A stretch of DNA of 64,000 bases from NCBI GenBank assembly GCA_019752045.1, contig JAIEMP010000004.1, positions 496,001-560,000 on the forward strand, given 5' to 3'. Shown piece by piece: positions 17,377 through 25,155 of this stretch. The stretch comes from Chitinophagaceae bacterium. Lineage in GTDB: Bacteria; Bacteroidota; Bacteroidia; Chitinophagales; Chitinophagaceae. How positions within the stretch are numbered: the first letter of the stretch is position 1; the number at the start of each line of letters is the position of its first letter. Under the pieces are notes generated by a model. The model did not search any database and had not been told where the DNA came from. It saw only the letters and a program-made list of their open reading frames with translations. Both the position numbers and the translations under genes were made by a program.

Positions 17377-18648
17377 TTAATCATTCAACGCCTGATACGT
17401 AAGTGCCCTGAATTTTTCTACCACTTCACCTTTTGTAGTGCTTTGCAGTTGACGATAAAACAACAGCACGATTTTTTCTTTTGGATCAACCCAATAGCTG
17501 GTTGAAAAAGCTCCACCCCAGCTGTAAGTGCCTGCCTGTGCAGGTGTGCGTCCGCTCCCTTTTTCTGTAATTACACTAAAACCCAAACCAAAGGTGTCGC
17601 CTGAACGAAAAGGAACATCACCTATCTGATTCATCGTCATCATGCGTACGGAGTTACGACTTAAGATCCGTTTGCCGTTGTATTTACCATCGTTCAGCAA
17701 CATCTGCAGAAAAACGGCATAGTCATAAATGGTAGAAGATAAGCCTGCGCCACCTGAGTAATAAGTACTTGGTTGCAAGGCATATTCAGGTGTTACATCT
17801 TTACCATTTAGTACATCGCTGTGCGATTGATAAAGTTTACCGGTTGAATCTTCACGATACATTGTTACAAGTCTATTCGTTTTTTCTTTTGGCACCATAA
17901 AATAAGTATCCTTCATACCCAATGGTTCAAAAATGCGTTGCTTAAAAAAATCATTCAATGTCATTCCGGAGATCACTTCAACAAGGCAACCCAGTAGATC
18001 GGTATTTAAACCATAGGTCCATCTTTCTCCCGGCTGATGCATCAATGGTAATTTTGCAAGCCTGTTCATCGCATCCAAAAGGTTATCATTCTTTACACCC
18101 ACGCCTGCTGTGAGATTGTGTTTTGCATAAATGGCATTGGATTCACGGCTTCCTATTTGTGCATAACCAAGTCCTGAAGTATGCGTTAATAATTCACGGA
18201 TGGTAATTTCTTTTTTTGCAGGAACAGTTGTGTAGGTAGTATCAGCTGCATTGTATTTATCCAGCACCTGTTGTTTTCTGAAAGCAGGAATATATTTTGA
18301 TACCGGATCATCGAGCAGCAGTTTGCCTTCTTCAAACAAAATCATGATGGCCACACTGGTAATGGCTTTAGTTTGCGAAGCGATCCTGAAGATGCCGTCT
18401 TTTTGCAGGGGAGCCTTTGTATCAAGATTGTTATAGCCGGCTGCTTTGTAATAAGCGATCTTTCCATTGCGGATGATCATTGCAACGCCGCCATTCATCC
18501 ATCCTTTCTGCACCCACTCATTCATTTCCCTGTCAATACGTTTTAAACGTTCTGTTGAAAAGCCTGCAGCTTCTGCATTTGGAACAGGAATAATTTGTTG
18601 AGCAGCAACGATTGCATATTGCAATACAATCACTACAAGTAGGATCAA
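17377..18648 (-). CDS. Serine hydrolase, beta-lactamase/PBP4-like (class C fold)
   Basis: 423 residues with an N-terminal hydrophobic export signal (MILLVVIVLQYAIVAAQQ). The catalytic SxxK is S91-Q-T-K94 (IASQTKAI); WTYGLNTDLLG supplies the Tyr-x-Asn motif, and a late SWGGAFSTSYWVDP region takes the place of the KTG box. Family members are penicillin-binding-protein-like esterases, D-aminopeptidases or carboxypeptidases in the periplasm; true beta-lactamase activity cannot be assumed. The next gene upstream, only 8 bp away, is a second serine hydrolase of the same superfamily, so they are probably co-transcribed. Confidence 0.85.
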   Translation of the reverse strand: MILLVVIVLQYAIVAAQQIIPVPNAEAAGFSTERLKRIDREMNEWVQKGWMNGGVAMIIRNGKIAYYKAAGYNNLDTKAPLQKDGIFRIASQTKAITSVAIMILFEEGKLLLDDPVSKYIPAFRKQQVLDKYNAADTTYTTVPAKKEITIRELLTHTSGLGYAQIGSRESNAIYAKHNLTAGVGVKNDNLLDAMNRLAKLPLMHQPGERWTYGLNTDLLGCLVEVISGMTLNDFFKQRIFEPLGMKDTYFMVPKEKTNRLVTMYREDSTGKLYQSHSDVLNGKDVTPEYALQPSTYYSGGAGLSSTIYDYAVFLQMLLNDGKYNGKRILSRNSVRMMTMNQIGDVPFRSGDTFGLGFSVITEKGSGRTPAQAGTYSWGGAFSTSYWVDPKEKIVLLFYRQLQSTTKGEVVEKFRALTYQALND

Positions 18649-18656
18649 TTATTTTT

Positions 18657-19790
18657 TCATTTTCTTTCGTTGTTTGCTTTTAAGTATGCTGTTACATCTT
18701 TGATGATGATTGAAAAATTGGGATGTGCATTGTTATTTAAAAGTATGATGGTTTTGTTTTGATCAATAAAACGGATGATCTCGGTTTTGTATCCGGGGTT
18801 GTCGCCTGTATGCGAAACCACTCTTCCCAGAACAGGGTCAAGGCCAATGCTCCATCCAAAACCATAGTAGAAAAAGGAACCATCATTTAATTTCATAGGA
18901 GCAAAGGCATCCTGCAATGTAGATTGCTTCACCAGTTTGTTCGTGTACAATGCAATGTCCCATTTCAACAGATCGGCAGCGGTGGAACTGATACGGCCGG
19001 GACCTTTGCGGTTGCCCAGCCAGATGGTGTAATCAGATGAGGGGAATGAATCGGCACGGATGTACTGTTCTTTTTCTTTGATATAGAGATGACCAATGGC
19101 AAAGTTTTTGGTTGCTGCTTTTTCAGCCAGTGTTCTGATGGCGGTGCTCTTCATTTTCAATTTTGAAAAGATCCATTTGTTGCAGAGCTCAATAAAATCG
19201 TTACCGGTAATTTTTTCTGCAACACTTGCCAGCAGCAAATAGCCCGTGTTGCTGTAATCAAATTTTACACCCGGTTCAAAATGTTTGGCAGGCGCATATT
19301 TATTTAAGTATGCAATACAATCTGCATTGCCGGCTACTTTGCTTTTGTCCCAGTATTTGTCCATTATATCCTGGTAGTCGGGCAAGCCGCTGGTATGTGT
19401 GAGTAAATGACGTATGCTGATGCCTTTGTATGGAACATCAATGTATTGCTCCAACAGATCATCATAATTCAGTTTGCCTTTTTCTTTCAGCATCATGATG
19501 ATCATAGCGGTGAATTGTTTAGACACAGATGCCAGCTCAAAAATATCCGTCTCTTTTAAACTTTTCTTATTTGCAAACTCACTGTAGCCAACAGCTTTCT
19601 GGTAAATAATATTCCCCCGTCCGACCGGGTCATCCGGGCGGGCATTTTCAGCAATCAATAAAACCCCGCTGAAATGTTGTGCGGCATGTTTCTGCATCAA
19701 ACTGTCGAAAAAGACAGTGGGCTTTTGTTGTGCATGTGCTAAAAAGATCTGAAGCGAAAGCACACAGAAAACCAAAAATCGCTTTTGCAT
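18657..19790 (-). CDS. Serine hydrolase, beta-lactamase superfamily, with in-frame repeat insertion
   Basis: I start at MQKRFLVFCVLSLQIFLAHAQ, a clear signal peptide; an upstream in-frame ATG adds 32 residues that would bury it. The 377-residue protein has SxxK at S88-K91 (ASVSKQFT), YSN in FDYSNTGYLL, and a late HTGDNPGY box. Residues about 50-59 (ARPDDPVGRG) interrupt the usual strand that runs from the LLIAEN end directly into IIYQKAVGY; these residues are encoded by a GC-rich element with a second copy at 27674. It probably acts on peptidoglycan-type or ester substrates. It lies 8 bp upstream of a second serine hydrolase and 126 bp from a metallo-beta-lactamase. Confidence 0.85.
   Translation of the reverse strand: MQKRFLVFCVLSLQIFLAHAQQKPTVFFDSLMQKHAAQHFSGVLLIAENARPDDPVGRGNIIYQKAVGYSEFANKKSLKETDIFELASVSKQFTAMIIMMLKEKGKLNYDDLLEQYIDVPYKGISIRHLLTHTSGLPDYQDIMDKYWDKSKVAGNADCIAYLNKYAPAKHFEPGVKFDYSNTGYLLLASVAEKITGNDFIELCNKWIFSKLKMKSTAIRTLAEKAATKNFAIGHLYIKEKEQYIRADSFPSSDYTIWLGNRKGPGRISSTAADLLKWDIALYTNKLVKQSTLQDAFAPMKLNDGSFFYYGFGWSIGLDPVLGRVVSHTGDNPGYKTEIIRFIDQNKTIILLNNNAHPNFSIIIKDVTAYLKANNERK
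19614..19643. repeat. GC-rich imperfect hairpin element inside a serine hydrolase gene
   Basis: CCCCCGTCCGACCGGGTCAT then CCGGGCGGGC. The reverse complement starts GCCCGCCCGG and ends TCGGACGGGG, the same ends as the intergenic element at 27674-27704. It is translated in frame as ARPDDPVGRG. Confidence 0.65.
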
Positions 19791-19916
19791 ATGCCTGATT
19801 TGAGTTGCACTAAAGTTAGATGAAATTTCAGCAGGAATAATTGCCGGATAAAGGACCTGTGTGTAATTGATATTGCAGCATGTCACATATGGGAGACATA
19901 ACAGTAAGAGTTCAAA

Positions 19917-20654
19917 TTAACCGTTCGGTTTTTTCTTTAATTCCTTTGCTAATTGAATAGAGTGTTGCAGTGAGTTGATATTGTTCCAGTCGCTGTGAGA
20001 GATGATAATAAATTTCGGGGCAGCACATTTTTTCGCTACTCTTTTTAATGTTGTTTCATATTCGGCAGGATTGGCATCACCTAAATAACCCAGATTGGCT
20101 GCATCGGCTCCTTTAATTAAACACCCGCCATAAAGGATCTTTTCTTTTTTAAACCAAATGATGATGTTGTCGGCAGTATGTCCTTCGCCGGGGTAATAAG
20201 TTTCAAACGAATACTGGTCTGTTGTGAACAGGGTATCTTTTTTAATTAAAAACTCAGCTCTTTTTTTATTATTCTTTTTACTCAGTTCATCAGTAAGTGC
20301 AGTTGTATAGGTTTTAATTCCCTGTTGTTTGTAATAGGCAAGACCTTCGGTCCGGTCACTGTGCCAATGTGTAGCAATGCAAAGTGAAACAGTTTTGTTG
20401 TGCTTTACTCTTATACTGTCGAGCAGCGGCTGAAATTGTGCGGTATCCCAAGGGGTATCAAACAGCACCACTCCGTTTGTGGTTACAAGATACATGCCGT
20501 TGGCCGGTATTTTGCTTCCTTCGTAGTCATTATAAGTTGTATAAATATAGAAGTCGCCGGTTAAAGGAGTGATTTTTAATTTTGATGTGGTTGTTTGTGC
20601 AAAGCTGAAGAAGCAGGTAAGTATAAAGACTGATAATAAAGTGATTGTTTTCAT
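19917..20654 (-). CDS. Subclass B1 metallo-beta-lactamase
   Basis: 245 residues with a signal peptide (MKTITLLSVFILTCFFSFAQ). All B1 zinc ligands are present: HWHSD gives H96, H98 and D100; GEGHTADN gives H159; GGCLIK gives C178; SHSDW gives H220. R follows D100, in the family's variable position 121. The order and spacing match chromosomal B1 enzymes of Bacteroidota. It should sit in the periplasm and hydrolyse beta-lactams, probably carbapenems included (family knowledge, not tested). It has its own leader region of about 300 bp upstream. Confidence 0.9.
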   Translation of the reverse strand: MKTITLLSVFILTCFFSFAQTTTSKLKITPLTGDFYIYTTYNDYEGSKIPANGMYLVTTNGVVLFDTPWDTAQFQPLLDSIRVKHNKTVSLCIATHWHSDRTEGLAYYKQQGIKTYTTALTDELSKKNNKKRAEFLIKKDTLFTTDQYSFETYYPGEGHTADNIIIWFKKEKILYGGCLIKGADAANLGYLGDANPAEYETTLKRVAKKCAAPKFIIISHSDWNNINSLQHSIQLAKELKKKPNG

Positions 20655-20951
20655 TGTTGTTTATTAAAAATATTTTTTAGATGGTTAGCGACTCAGCAGA
20701 CAGCAGCGCTTCATTTGTTCTGCAATTATATAAAATCGTTTTTAATAAAGCTAAAATATAGACGCTTGTACCAGTTTGGGTAGGGGATAAAATCCGGATT
20801 ATAGGTGATACGATTTTTAGGGTTGTTTCGATGAAGTTTTTTTCCACATTTCTCCCCTTTTTTAAAAAATAAAAATTAGTTAGTTATCCTAATAGTATTC
20901 ACATTTACATTCTGTCTTACTTCCACGGTGTAAAAAAAATAATTTTTTTTC
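20655..20951. other. AT-rich intergenic region
   Basis: About 300 bp between the divergent metallo-beta-lactamase and a small ORF. It is AT-rich with A/T homopolymer runs; I see no gene, tRNA or clear -7 consensus in it. Confidence 0.5.
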
Positions 20952-21149
20952 ATGACTAGAAAAAAACGATGTAGTTTTCAAAGAGCTGTACACAGAAGCA
21001 AAAGGATTGCTTCAACAAAAATCGTAACACAGAATGTGACACTTAATTATGTCAGCATTGTTACACCAACCGTTAAAAAAGATGGGTTTAGTTTTTCAAG
21101 TCTACTTAATTTGTTGGCTACAGTTATCCGATTTTTTACATGTTTTTAG
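20952..21149 (+). CDS. Small basic hypothetical protein (65 aa)
   Basis: Strongly basic N-terminus (MTRKKRCSFQRAVHRSKR) and a hydrophobic C-terminal stretch (SLLNLLATVIRFFTCF). A strong hairpin terminator starts 12 bp after the stop, which supports transcription, although that terminator could also serve the PIN toxin unit on the other strand. I do not recognise a family. It may be a real small protein or a chance frame. Confidence 0.35.
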   Translation: MTRKKRCSFQRAVHRSKRIASTKIVTQNVTLNYVSIVTPTVKKDGFSFSSLLNLLATVIRFFTCF

Positions 21150-21160
21150 ATTTGTTAACT

Positions 21161-21188
21161 AATAAAGGGGGTTTTGACCCCCTTTATT
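21161..21188. terminator. Bidirectional hairpin terminator
   Basis: Perfect 11-bp stem AATAAAGGGGG (21161-21171) with its complement (21178-21188), loop TTTTGA, and T/A-rich flanks on both sides. It can end the 65-aa ORF (plus) and the toxin-antitoxin transcript (minus). Confidence 0.7.
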
Positions 21189-21226
21189 ATTCCTATTTCT
21201 TTGCTCATTCTGGTAACCGGTGCAGC

Positions 21227-21302
21227 CTCAGTATTGCGCAGGCTTCTCGCTTGGACTATTGTAATTTAATGTCATTTTATGAAGGTACAAGCGAGACGCT
21301 TG
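21227..21302. repeat. Inverted-repeat element, copy A, flanking the toxin-antitoxin pair
   Basis: About 75 bp. The inner core ACTATTGTAATTTAAT and TCATTTTATGAAGGTACAAG is shared almost exactly with copy B (21969-22045). The ends are imperfect inverted repeats: GC-GGC-TCTCGCTTG-AC on the left and GTACAAGCGAGACGC on the right. Same orientation as copy B. Confidence 0.75.
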
Positions 21303-21326
21303 CAGCAGGTTGGGCCATGTTTAGGT

Positions 21327-21734
21327 TTAGGTGAGATATTCCGTGATAGTAAGAATCTTTGTTTTACCGAAGTTTTTAAGAACAAGAAGGTCTTTGTCGC
21401 CTGTAATTAGATGTGAAGCATTTCCGTCTTTTGCTAAAGCAAGAAGGAAATTGTCTTTTTCGTCACGACAAACCTTAGTGGTGCTAGTTACCTCAATGAA
21501 AATAACTCTCTCACTCATTGCAAGAAGAAGGGCTTGTAAATCGGCAGCCTTAAAATAACTTCTGAATTTGGGTCGTTGGGCAACTTCGATGAATTCGTCA
21601 ATCAGTTCCTGGCTGTAAAGTAGAATCGCTGAATTGTTTGAAAGGATTTTGTCAAGTTTAGAATAGTCTTTATTGATAAGAAAACTTATCCATAGATTGG
21701 TATCTAAGATTATTCTATCTTTTGGCTTTGGCAT
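21327..21734 (-). CDS. PIN-domain toxin of a toxin-antitoxin pair
   Basis: 135 residues. It starts with the PIN strand RIILDTNLWISFL (D11 is the first acidic ligand), has Glu in ELIDEFIEVAQRP and Asp in CRDEKDNFLLALA, and ends with the ITGDKDLL strand, which makes it a COG1569-type PIN ribonuclease. PIN toxins cut RNA with a Mg-dependent acidic site. It overlaps the upstream antitoxin gene by 20 bp, so translation is coupled. The pair is bracketed by two copies of an inverted-repeat element. Confidence 0.88.
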   Translation of the reverse strand: MPKPKDRIILDTNLWISFLINKDYSKLDKILSNNSAILLYSQELIDEFIEVAQRPKFRSYFKAADLQALLLAMSERVIFIEVTSTTKVCRDEKDNFLLALAKDGNASHLITGDKDLLVLKNFGKTKILTITEYLT

Positions 21735-21948
21735 ATCTTTTTGCTCTTACCAATTCAACTTCTTTGGAGATTTCGTCAAGGCTTGGCGGATTATTTTTCG
21801 CTTTCGTTCTTATCCGTTTAATGATTTTTAAAAAGCTGTCATTGCTTTTAATTTCCCGGATAGAAATCAAGTTCAGGTCAGCCAGATCTTTGAGCAATTT
21901 GCCTGCTTTTGGATTTAATATGTCAACTTGTAATGATGCCATAATCAA
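21715..21948 (-). CDS. Antitoxin partner of the PIN toxin
   Basis: 77 residues, highly charged and helical. The N-terminal part (LQVDILNPKAGKLLKDLADLNLISIRE) and the basic C-terminus (LVRAKRYAKAKR) are typical of antitoxins paired with COG1569 PIN proteins. It lies directly upstream of the toxin and overlaps it by 20 bp. The start could be the first ATG or the ATG two codons later (MASLQV). It should bind and block the toxin and repress the operon (family inference). Confidence 0.78.
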   Translation of the reverse strand: MIMASLQVDILNPKAGKLLKDLADLNLISIREIKSNDSFLKIIKRIRTKAKNNPPSLDEISKEVELVRAKRYAKAKR

Positions 21949-21968
21949 ATATAAGAAATTTATGGAGA

Positions 21969-22045
21969 CTCAGTATAGCGCAATCGTTTCGCTTGTACTA
22001 TTGTAATTTAATATCATTTTATGAAGGTACAAGCAAGACAATTGC
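21969..22045. repeat. Inverted-repeat element, copy B, flanking the toxin-antitoxin pair
   Basis: Begins CTCAGTATAGCGCA (copy A: CTCAGTATTGCGCA) and continues through TTGTACTATTGTAATTTAAT and TCATTTTATGAAGGTACAAG. Left and right ends are imperfect inverted repeats (about 16 of 19). Same orientation as copy A, about 740 bp away, starting 20 bp upstream of the antitoxin start. Confidence 0.75.
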
Positions 22046-22094
22046 TTTAGTAAGGTGTGATTATTTATGTAATACTAATAAGGGCAAAAAGTTA

Positions 22095-22556
22095 TCACTT
22101 CAGCCTGTTTTTATAGATATCATATAACTCGGAAAGAAATATTTTTCCCTGTTTCGTCATGTCATACCTCTTTAAATATTTTTCGGTTTGTAAATAGAAG
22201 CCTTCACAGTTCCCATCCAAGACAAAATGTATATCGCCGACCTTTGCGTTACCTAATGAATCCTTGTACAAACTAATTTGACCGAAACGATTATATAAAC
22301 CACCTTGATTACAATTTGTATCAATACGGGGTTGTCCTACATATTTAAACAATGAATCGATCCCATGTCGGGTAAAAATTATTTTGGCTATAAGTGACTT
22401 TTTTTTAGTCTGGTGATGAAATAAAATCCAAGCAGCATTACTGTTTATTCGCAAACTATCTAAAATATTTGTTTCCGGATTTCCAGCAGTTTGCGCTTTG
22501 TCAGAATTGTTTACACAAGCGCAAACAACAAATGATATTATGAGTAGAAGTTTCAT
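22095..22556 (-). CDS. Hypothetical lipoprotein (153 aa)
   Basis: N-terminus MKLLLIISFVVCACVNNSDK is a lipoprotein signal, with the acylated Cys probably C12 or C14. The mature part is polar with no known motif; it has two Cys (CNQGG, GNCEGF) that could form a disulfide, and a KKSLIAKIIFTRHG strand. I do not recognise a family. It is monocistronic, close to repeat copy B, and AT-richer than the core genes nearby, so it may be part of an acquired segment. Confidence 0.65.
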   Translation of the reverse strand: MKLLLIISFVVCACVNNSDKAQTAGNPETNILDSLRINSNAAWILFHHQTKKKSLIAKIIFTRHGIDSLFKYVGQPRIDTNCNQGGLYNRFGQISLYKDSLGNAKVGDIHFVLDGNCEGFYLQTEKYLKRYDMTKQGKIFLSELYDIYKNRLK

Positions 22557-22650
22557 TGCTAAAAAAAATATTGCTAACGTATAAACATACGCAACTCTTT
22601 GTATAAAAACAGCTGACTTTCAAAATTTTACTCATCCTTAAAATCATATC

Positions 22651-22694
22651 AATCCCATAAATCACGCATGCCCCGCTTATGCGGGGGTTCAGAC
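22651..22694. repeat. Second copy of the AATCCCATAAATCAC repeat, with inserted GC hairpin
   Basis: AATCCCATAAATCAC (22651-22665) and GTTCAGACA are split by about 20 bp containing the hairpin CCCCGC-TTAT-GCGGGG. The copy at 17350-17374 lacks that hairpin, so the two copies show an occupied and an empty state. Confidence 0.55.
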
Positions 22695-22800
22695 AATTGC
22701 TGCACAGTATTCCAGGACGTACAAGAGCTTGCGTTCCCGAATAAAGCGGGACAGGCGCAACAGCCGATGCTATAAAAAACAGATGCCGGTATTAAAAACA

Positions 22801-22826
22801 AAACCCCACATCTTCATGCAGGGTTT
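22801..22826 (-). terminator. Terminator of sucD
   Basis: On the minus strand AAACCCTGCAT-GAAG-ATGTGGGGTTT: an 11-bp stem with two G-U pairs and a 4-nt loop, followed by a T-rich run (TTGTTTTTAAT). Confidence 0.7.
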
Positions 22827-22880
22827 CTATATTTTATTTGTCAGACGGCCTAAGGGCCGTGCAGACAACAAACAATCAAA

Positions 22881-23753
22881 TTATTTCTTCATCACCTCTG
22901 CCATTGTTTTACCAATATCAGCAGGACTGGCCACTACATGAATACCACATTCGGTCATGATCTGCATTTTAGCAGCAGCTGTATCTTCTGCACCACCAAT
23001 GATGGCACCTGCATGTCCCATGCGTCGGCCGGGAGGCGCTGTTTGTCCGGCAATAAATCCAACAACCGGTTTCTTCGCATTGTCTTTGTACCAACGTGCA
23101 GCTTCGGCTTCCATGCCACCACCAATTTCACCAATCATTACTACTGCATCTGTTGCATCATCGTTCATAAATAATTCCAATGCTTCTCTGGTAGTTGTGC
23201 CAATAATGGGATCGCCACCAATACCAACTGCTGTTGAAACACCCAGTCCGGCTTTTGCAACCTGGTCGGCAGCTTCGTAAGTGAGTGTTCCGCTTTTTGA
23301 TACAATACCAATGCGTCCGGGAATAAATACAAAGCCGGGCATGATGCCTACTTTACATTCCCCTGCTGTAATAACACCGGGACAGTTAGGCCCGATAAGT
23401 CTTGTATTGGTAGATGCTAAATAATTTTTTGCCTTCACCATATCCTGCACGGGAATACCTTCTGTAATACAAATCACCAGTTCAATTCCTGCATTGGCTG
23501 CTTCCATAATTGCATCGGCTGCAAAAGCAGGTGGCACAAAAATGATACTTACATTGGCGCCTGCTTTTTGTACAGCTTCTTCCACCGTATTAAACACCGG
23601 TTTATCTAAATGCGTGGTGCCGCCTTTGCCCGGTGTAACACCGCCAACGAGGTTGGTACCATATTCAATCATTTGTGTTGCATGAAATGTGCCTTCTGTT
23701 CCGGTAAAACCCTGCACAATTACTTTGGAATTTTTATTAACGAGAATGCTCAT
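22881..23753 (-). CDS. sucD: Succinyl-CoA synthetase (ADP-forming) subunit alpha
   Basis: I start at [18 protein letters not shown], the standard N-terminus; the ORF extends 8 codons further upstream into promoter sequence. The 290-residue protein has the CoA-binding Rossmann domain ([11 protein letters not shown]), the GPNCPGVIT motif and the active-site His in MGHAGAI (H247), which carries the phosphate between succinyl phosphate and the nucleotide. It works with SucC (beta) in the TCA cycle. sucC is not adjacent. A perfect -7 box TATCTTTG lies 22 bp upstream and a terminator follows. Confidence 0.96.
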   Translation of the reverse strand: MSILVNKNSKVIVQGFTGTEGTFHATQMIEYGTNLVGGVTPGKGGTTHLDKPVFNTVEEAVQKAGANVSIIFVPPAFAADAIMEAANAGIELVICITEGIPVQDMVKAKNYLASTNTRLIGPNCPGVITAGECKVGIMPGFVFIPGRIGIVSKSGTLTYEAADQVAKAGLGVSTAVGIGGDPIIGTTTREALELFMNDDATDAVVMIGEIGGGMEAEAARWYKDNAKKPVVGFIAGQTAPPGRRMGHAGAIIGGAEDTAAAKMQIMTECGIHVVASPADIGKTMAEVMKK

Positions 23754-23774
23754 ATGGAATACTTTGTTAGGCCG

Positions 23775-23782
23775 CAAAGATA
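23775..23782 (-). promoter_or_regulatory. Likely -7 promoter box of sucD
   Basis: TATCTTTG on the minus strand matches TAnnTTTG exactly and ends 22 bp before the start codon. No TTG is found at 19-23 bp upstream, so the -33 element is weak or absent. Confidence 0.45.
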
Positions 23783-23983
23783 AGGGATGATGCTTTAGGG
23801 TTTTGGAATTAAACCGTAAGATTTGGGTCTTTCACCTGCAGTACAAAAAAGAATAATTATTCCGGCTTTTCGCTTGAATTTTCCAACCGGCAACAGGTCT
23901 TTCAGCCTCTATTGCGGATTGGCAAAATAATGCTTCAGTCGGGCAGCCCGTCAACTATTGTAACTACAGTCAATACAGTTCAA

Positions 23984-24394
23984 TTACTTAACGCTTTTAT
24001 ATTTCAGGAAAAGAATAGTAAATCCATATGTAGTTGTTGGACCAAGAGTTATCTGGTTGGTTGATAAACGACTGTTCAATATAGAATCAGTTCTTGTAAT
24101 ACTTGTGATTGTTCTGGGCGGGTGGAGGACTGCAAAATCAAGAAACAAAACAGCGTCGGCCCCAACTTCTTTGGCTTTTTTTAGTGATTTACGTTGCATC
24201 ACTTCTTCATATCGGCGATTGAACCGGCCTTGCTTAACAAAGCCCCGGCCAATTACTTCGTATGGCTTGTGAATACTTTGTTCACTTACATATACATCGG
24301 TTGTTGTTACCGGTGTTCCTTTGCTTCCGATATAACTGATCTTTGTTGCACAGGAACTGAGAAGTAAAAGGAGTGCTGAGTATAGTTTTAGCAT
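23984..24394 (-). CDS. Hypothetical lipoprotein (136 aa)
   Basis: I start at MLKLYSALLLLLSSCATK, a classical lipoprotein signal with Cys at position 15; the ORF allows 10 more residues upstream. The mature part contains IHKPYEVIGRGFVKQGRFNRRYEEV and a helix KSLKKAKEVGADAVLFLDF, a pattern (a sequence starting with a 'bump' strand, then AKxxGADAVLF) also seen in other Bacteroidota envelope lipoproteins. No function is known. It is monocistronic. Confidence 0.68.
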   Translation of the reverse strand: MLKLYSALLLLLSSCATKISYIGSKGTPVTTTDVYVSEQSIHKPYEVIGRGFVKQGRFNRRYEEVMQRKSLKKAKEVGADAVLFLDFAVLHPPRTITSITRTDSILNSRLSTNQITLGPTTTYGFTILFLKYKSVK

Positions 24395-24424
24395 AAGCAA
24401 AATATTTCCTTTTTCATTCCACAC

Positions 24425-25155
24425 ATTATGCCATTGGTCTATTCGGGTGTGTAAATGCTTGTTAAAGTATCCGTTTCCAAAAATTTTTTCATTGGTAGGT
24501 TGACTGTTTTAATCCTCGTGGTCTGAAAAGTAAATATAATAAAGCAATGCAGCCTGCATAACAGATTCAGTAGCCAATGCTTTAGCCTACTGCATGAGTT
24601 AGTGCCTCTTCTATTGAAATAAAGAATTTTTTTTTGACTCCAAAATTTGAGTCGGCGCTGTTTTGATTCTTGATGTTATTCCAATACAAGTAAGAAAAAA
24701 TTATTAAGCTGCAAGAGTGTGCAACGAAAAGAAATCTGACAGGATATTAAAACGCTCGTTGAAAATCTGTAATGGAAAATCTAAAATCAGGAATTATCTT
24801 GCCAACGATGCAAAATCCGGTCGGCGGGATATAATTAAACCTGTTGCTTTGATTAAACGATAAAAATAAATGCAAAGCCTCAGAGAGGCGTTATGTCAGT
24901 AGAAATAGATCAATGGAGAAAAAACAGCCCCATTGGGGCGACATATAAAAAAAGGGATAGGAAAACATGCCGCTCCTACGGAGCTCAACCTCTGTTTATT
25001 CATTGTTGCTACTGACATTTCCACCCCGATGGGGTTCTTATTTCAATGCAATAACATAATTGAAAAATGAAAAATAAAATAGCAGTTAACAAATAATAAT
25101 TGAACAGGATCTGCCAACTTGATTCTTGGAATTTGTTTTTAGGTTTTTTCAATTA
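24425..25155. other. Long intergenic region with a composite hairpin array
   Basis: About 730 bp without a supported gene. The left half is AT-rich and featureless. The right part (24877-25035) holds four short hairpins with 3-nt loops inside a larger inverted repeat, annotated separately. Confidence 0.6.
24877..25035. repeat. Array of 3-nt-loop hairpins in an inverted repeat
   Basis: GCCTC-AGA-GAGGC (24877-24889), GCCCC-ATT-GGGGC (24927-24939), GCTCC-TAC-GGAGC (24972-24984) and ACCCC-GAT-GGGGT (25023-25035). Arms ATGTCAGTAG (24893-24902) and CTACTGACAT (25009-25018) form a perfect 10-bp inverted repeat around the middle two. The same hairpin type recurs at 45943-46035. Confidence 0.7.

Larger units (their letters stand above)
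22557..22880. other. Intergenic region rich in short hairpins
   Basis: No gene seen. From left to right it holds CGTATAAACATACG (22578-22591), a repeat with an inserted GC hairpin (22651-22694), a second hairpin TCCCG/CGGGA (22735-22751), the sucD terminator (22801-22826) and an ACGGCC/GGCCGT hairpin with outer TTGTC/GACAA arms (22838-22868) right behind the sucD stop. Confidence 0.6.

Noticed and set aside
21327-21948. A prophage or insertion sequence around the toxin-antitoxin genes
   Set aside because: No integrase, transposase or phage gene is present; only short inverted-repeat elements are seen.
22578-22591. CGTATAAACATACG as an integron attC site
   Set aside because: Too short and without the paired core sites; no integrase gene is in the window.
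24877-25035. Hairpin array as a CRISPR array
   Set aside because: The hairpins differ in sequence, spacing is irregular and there is no constant repeat.
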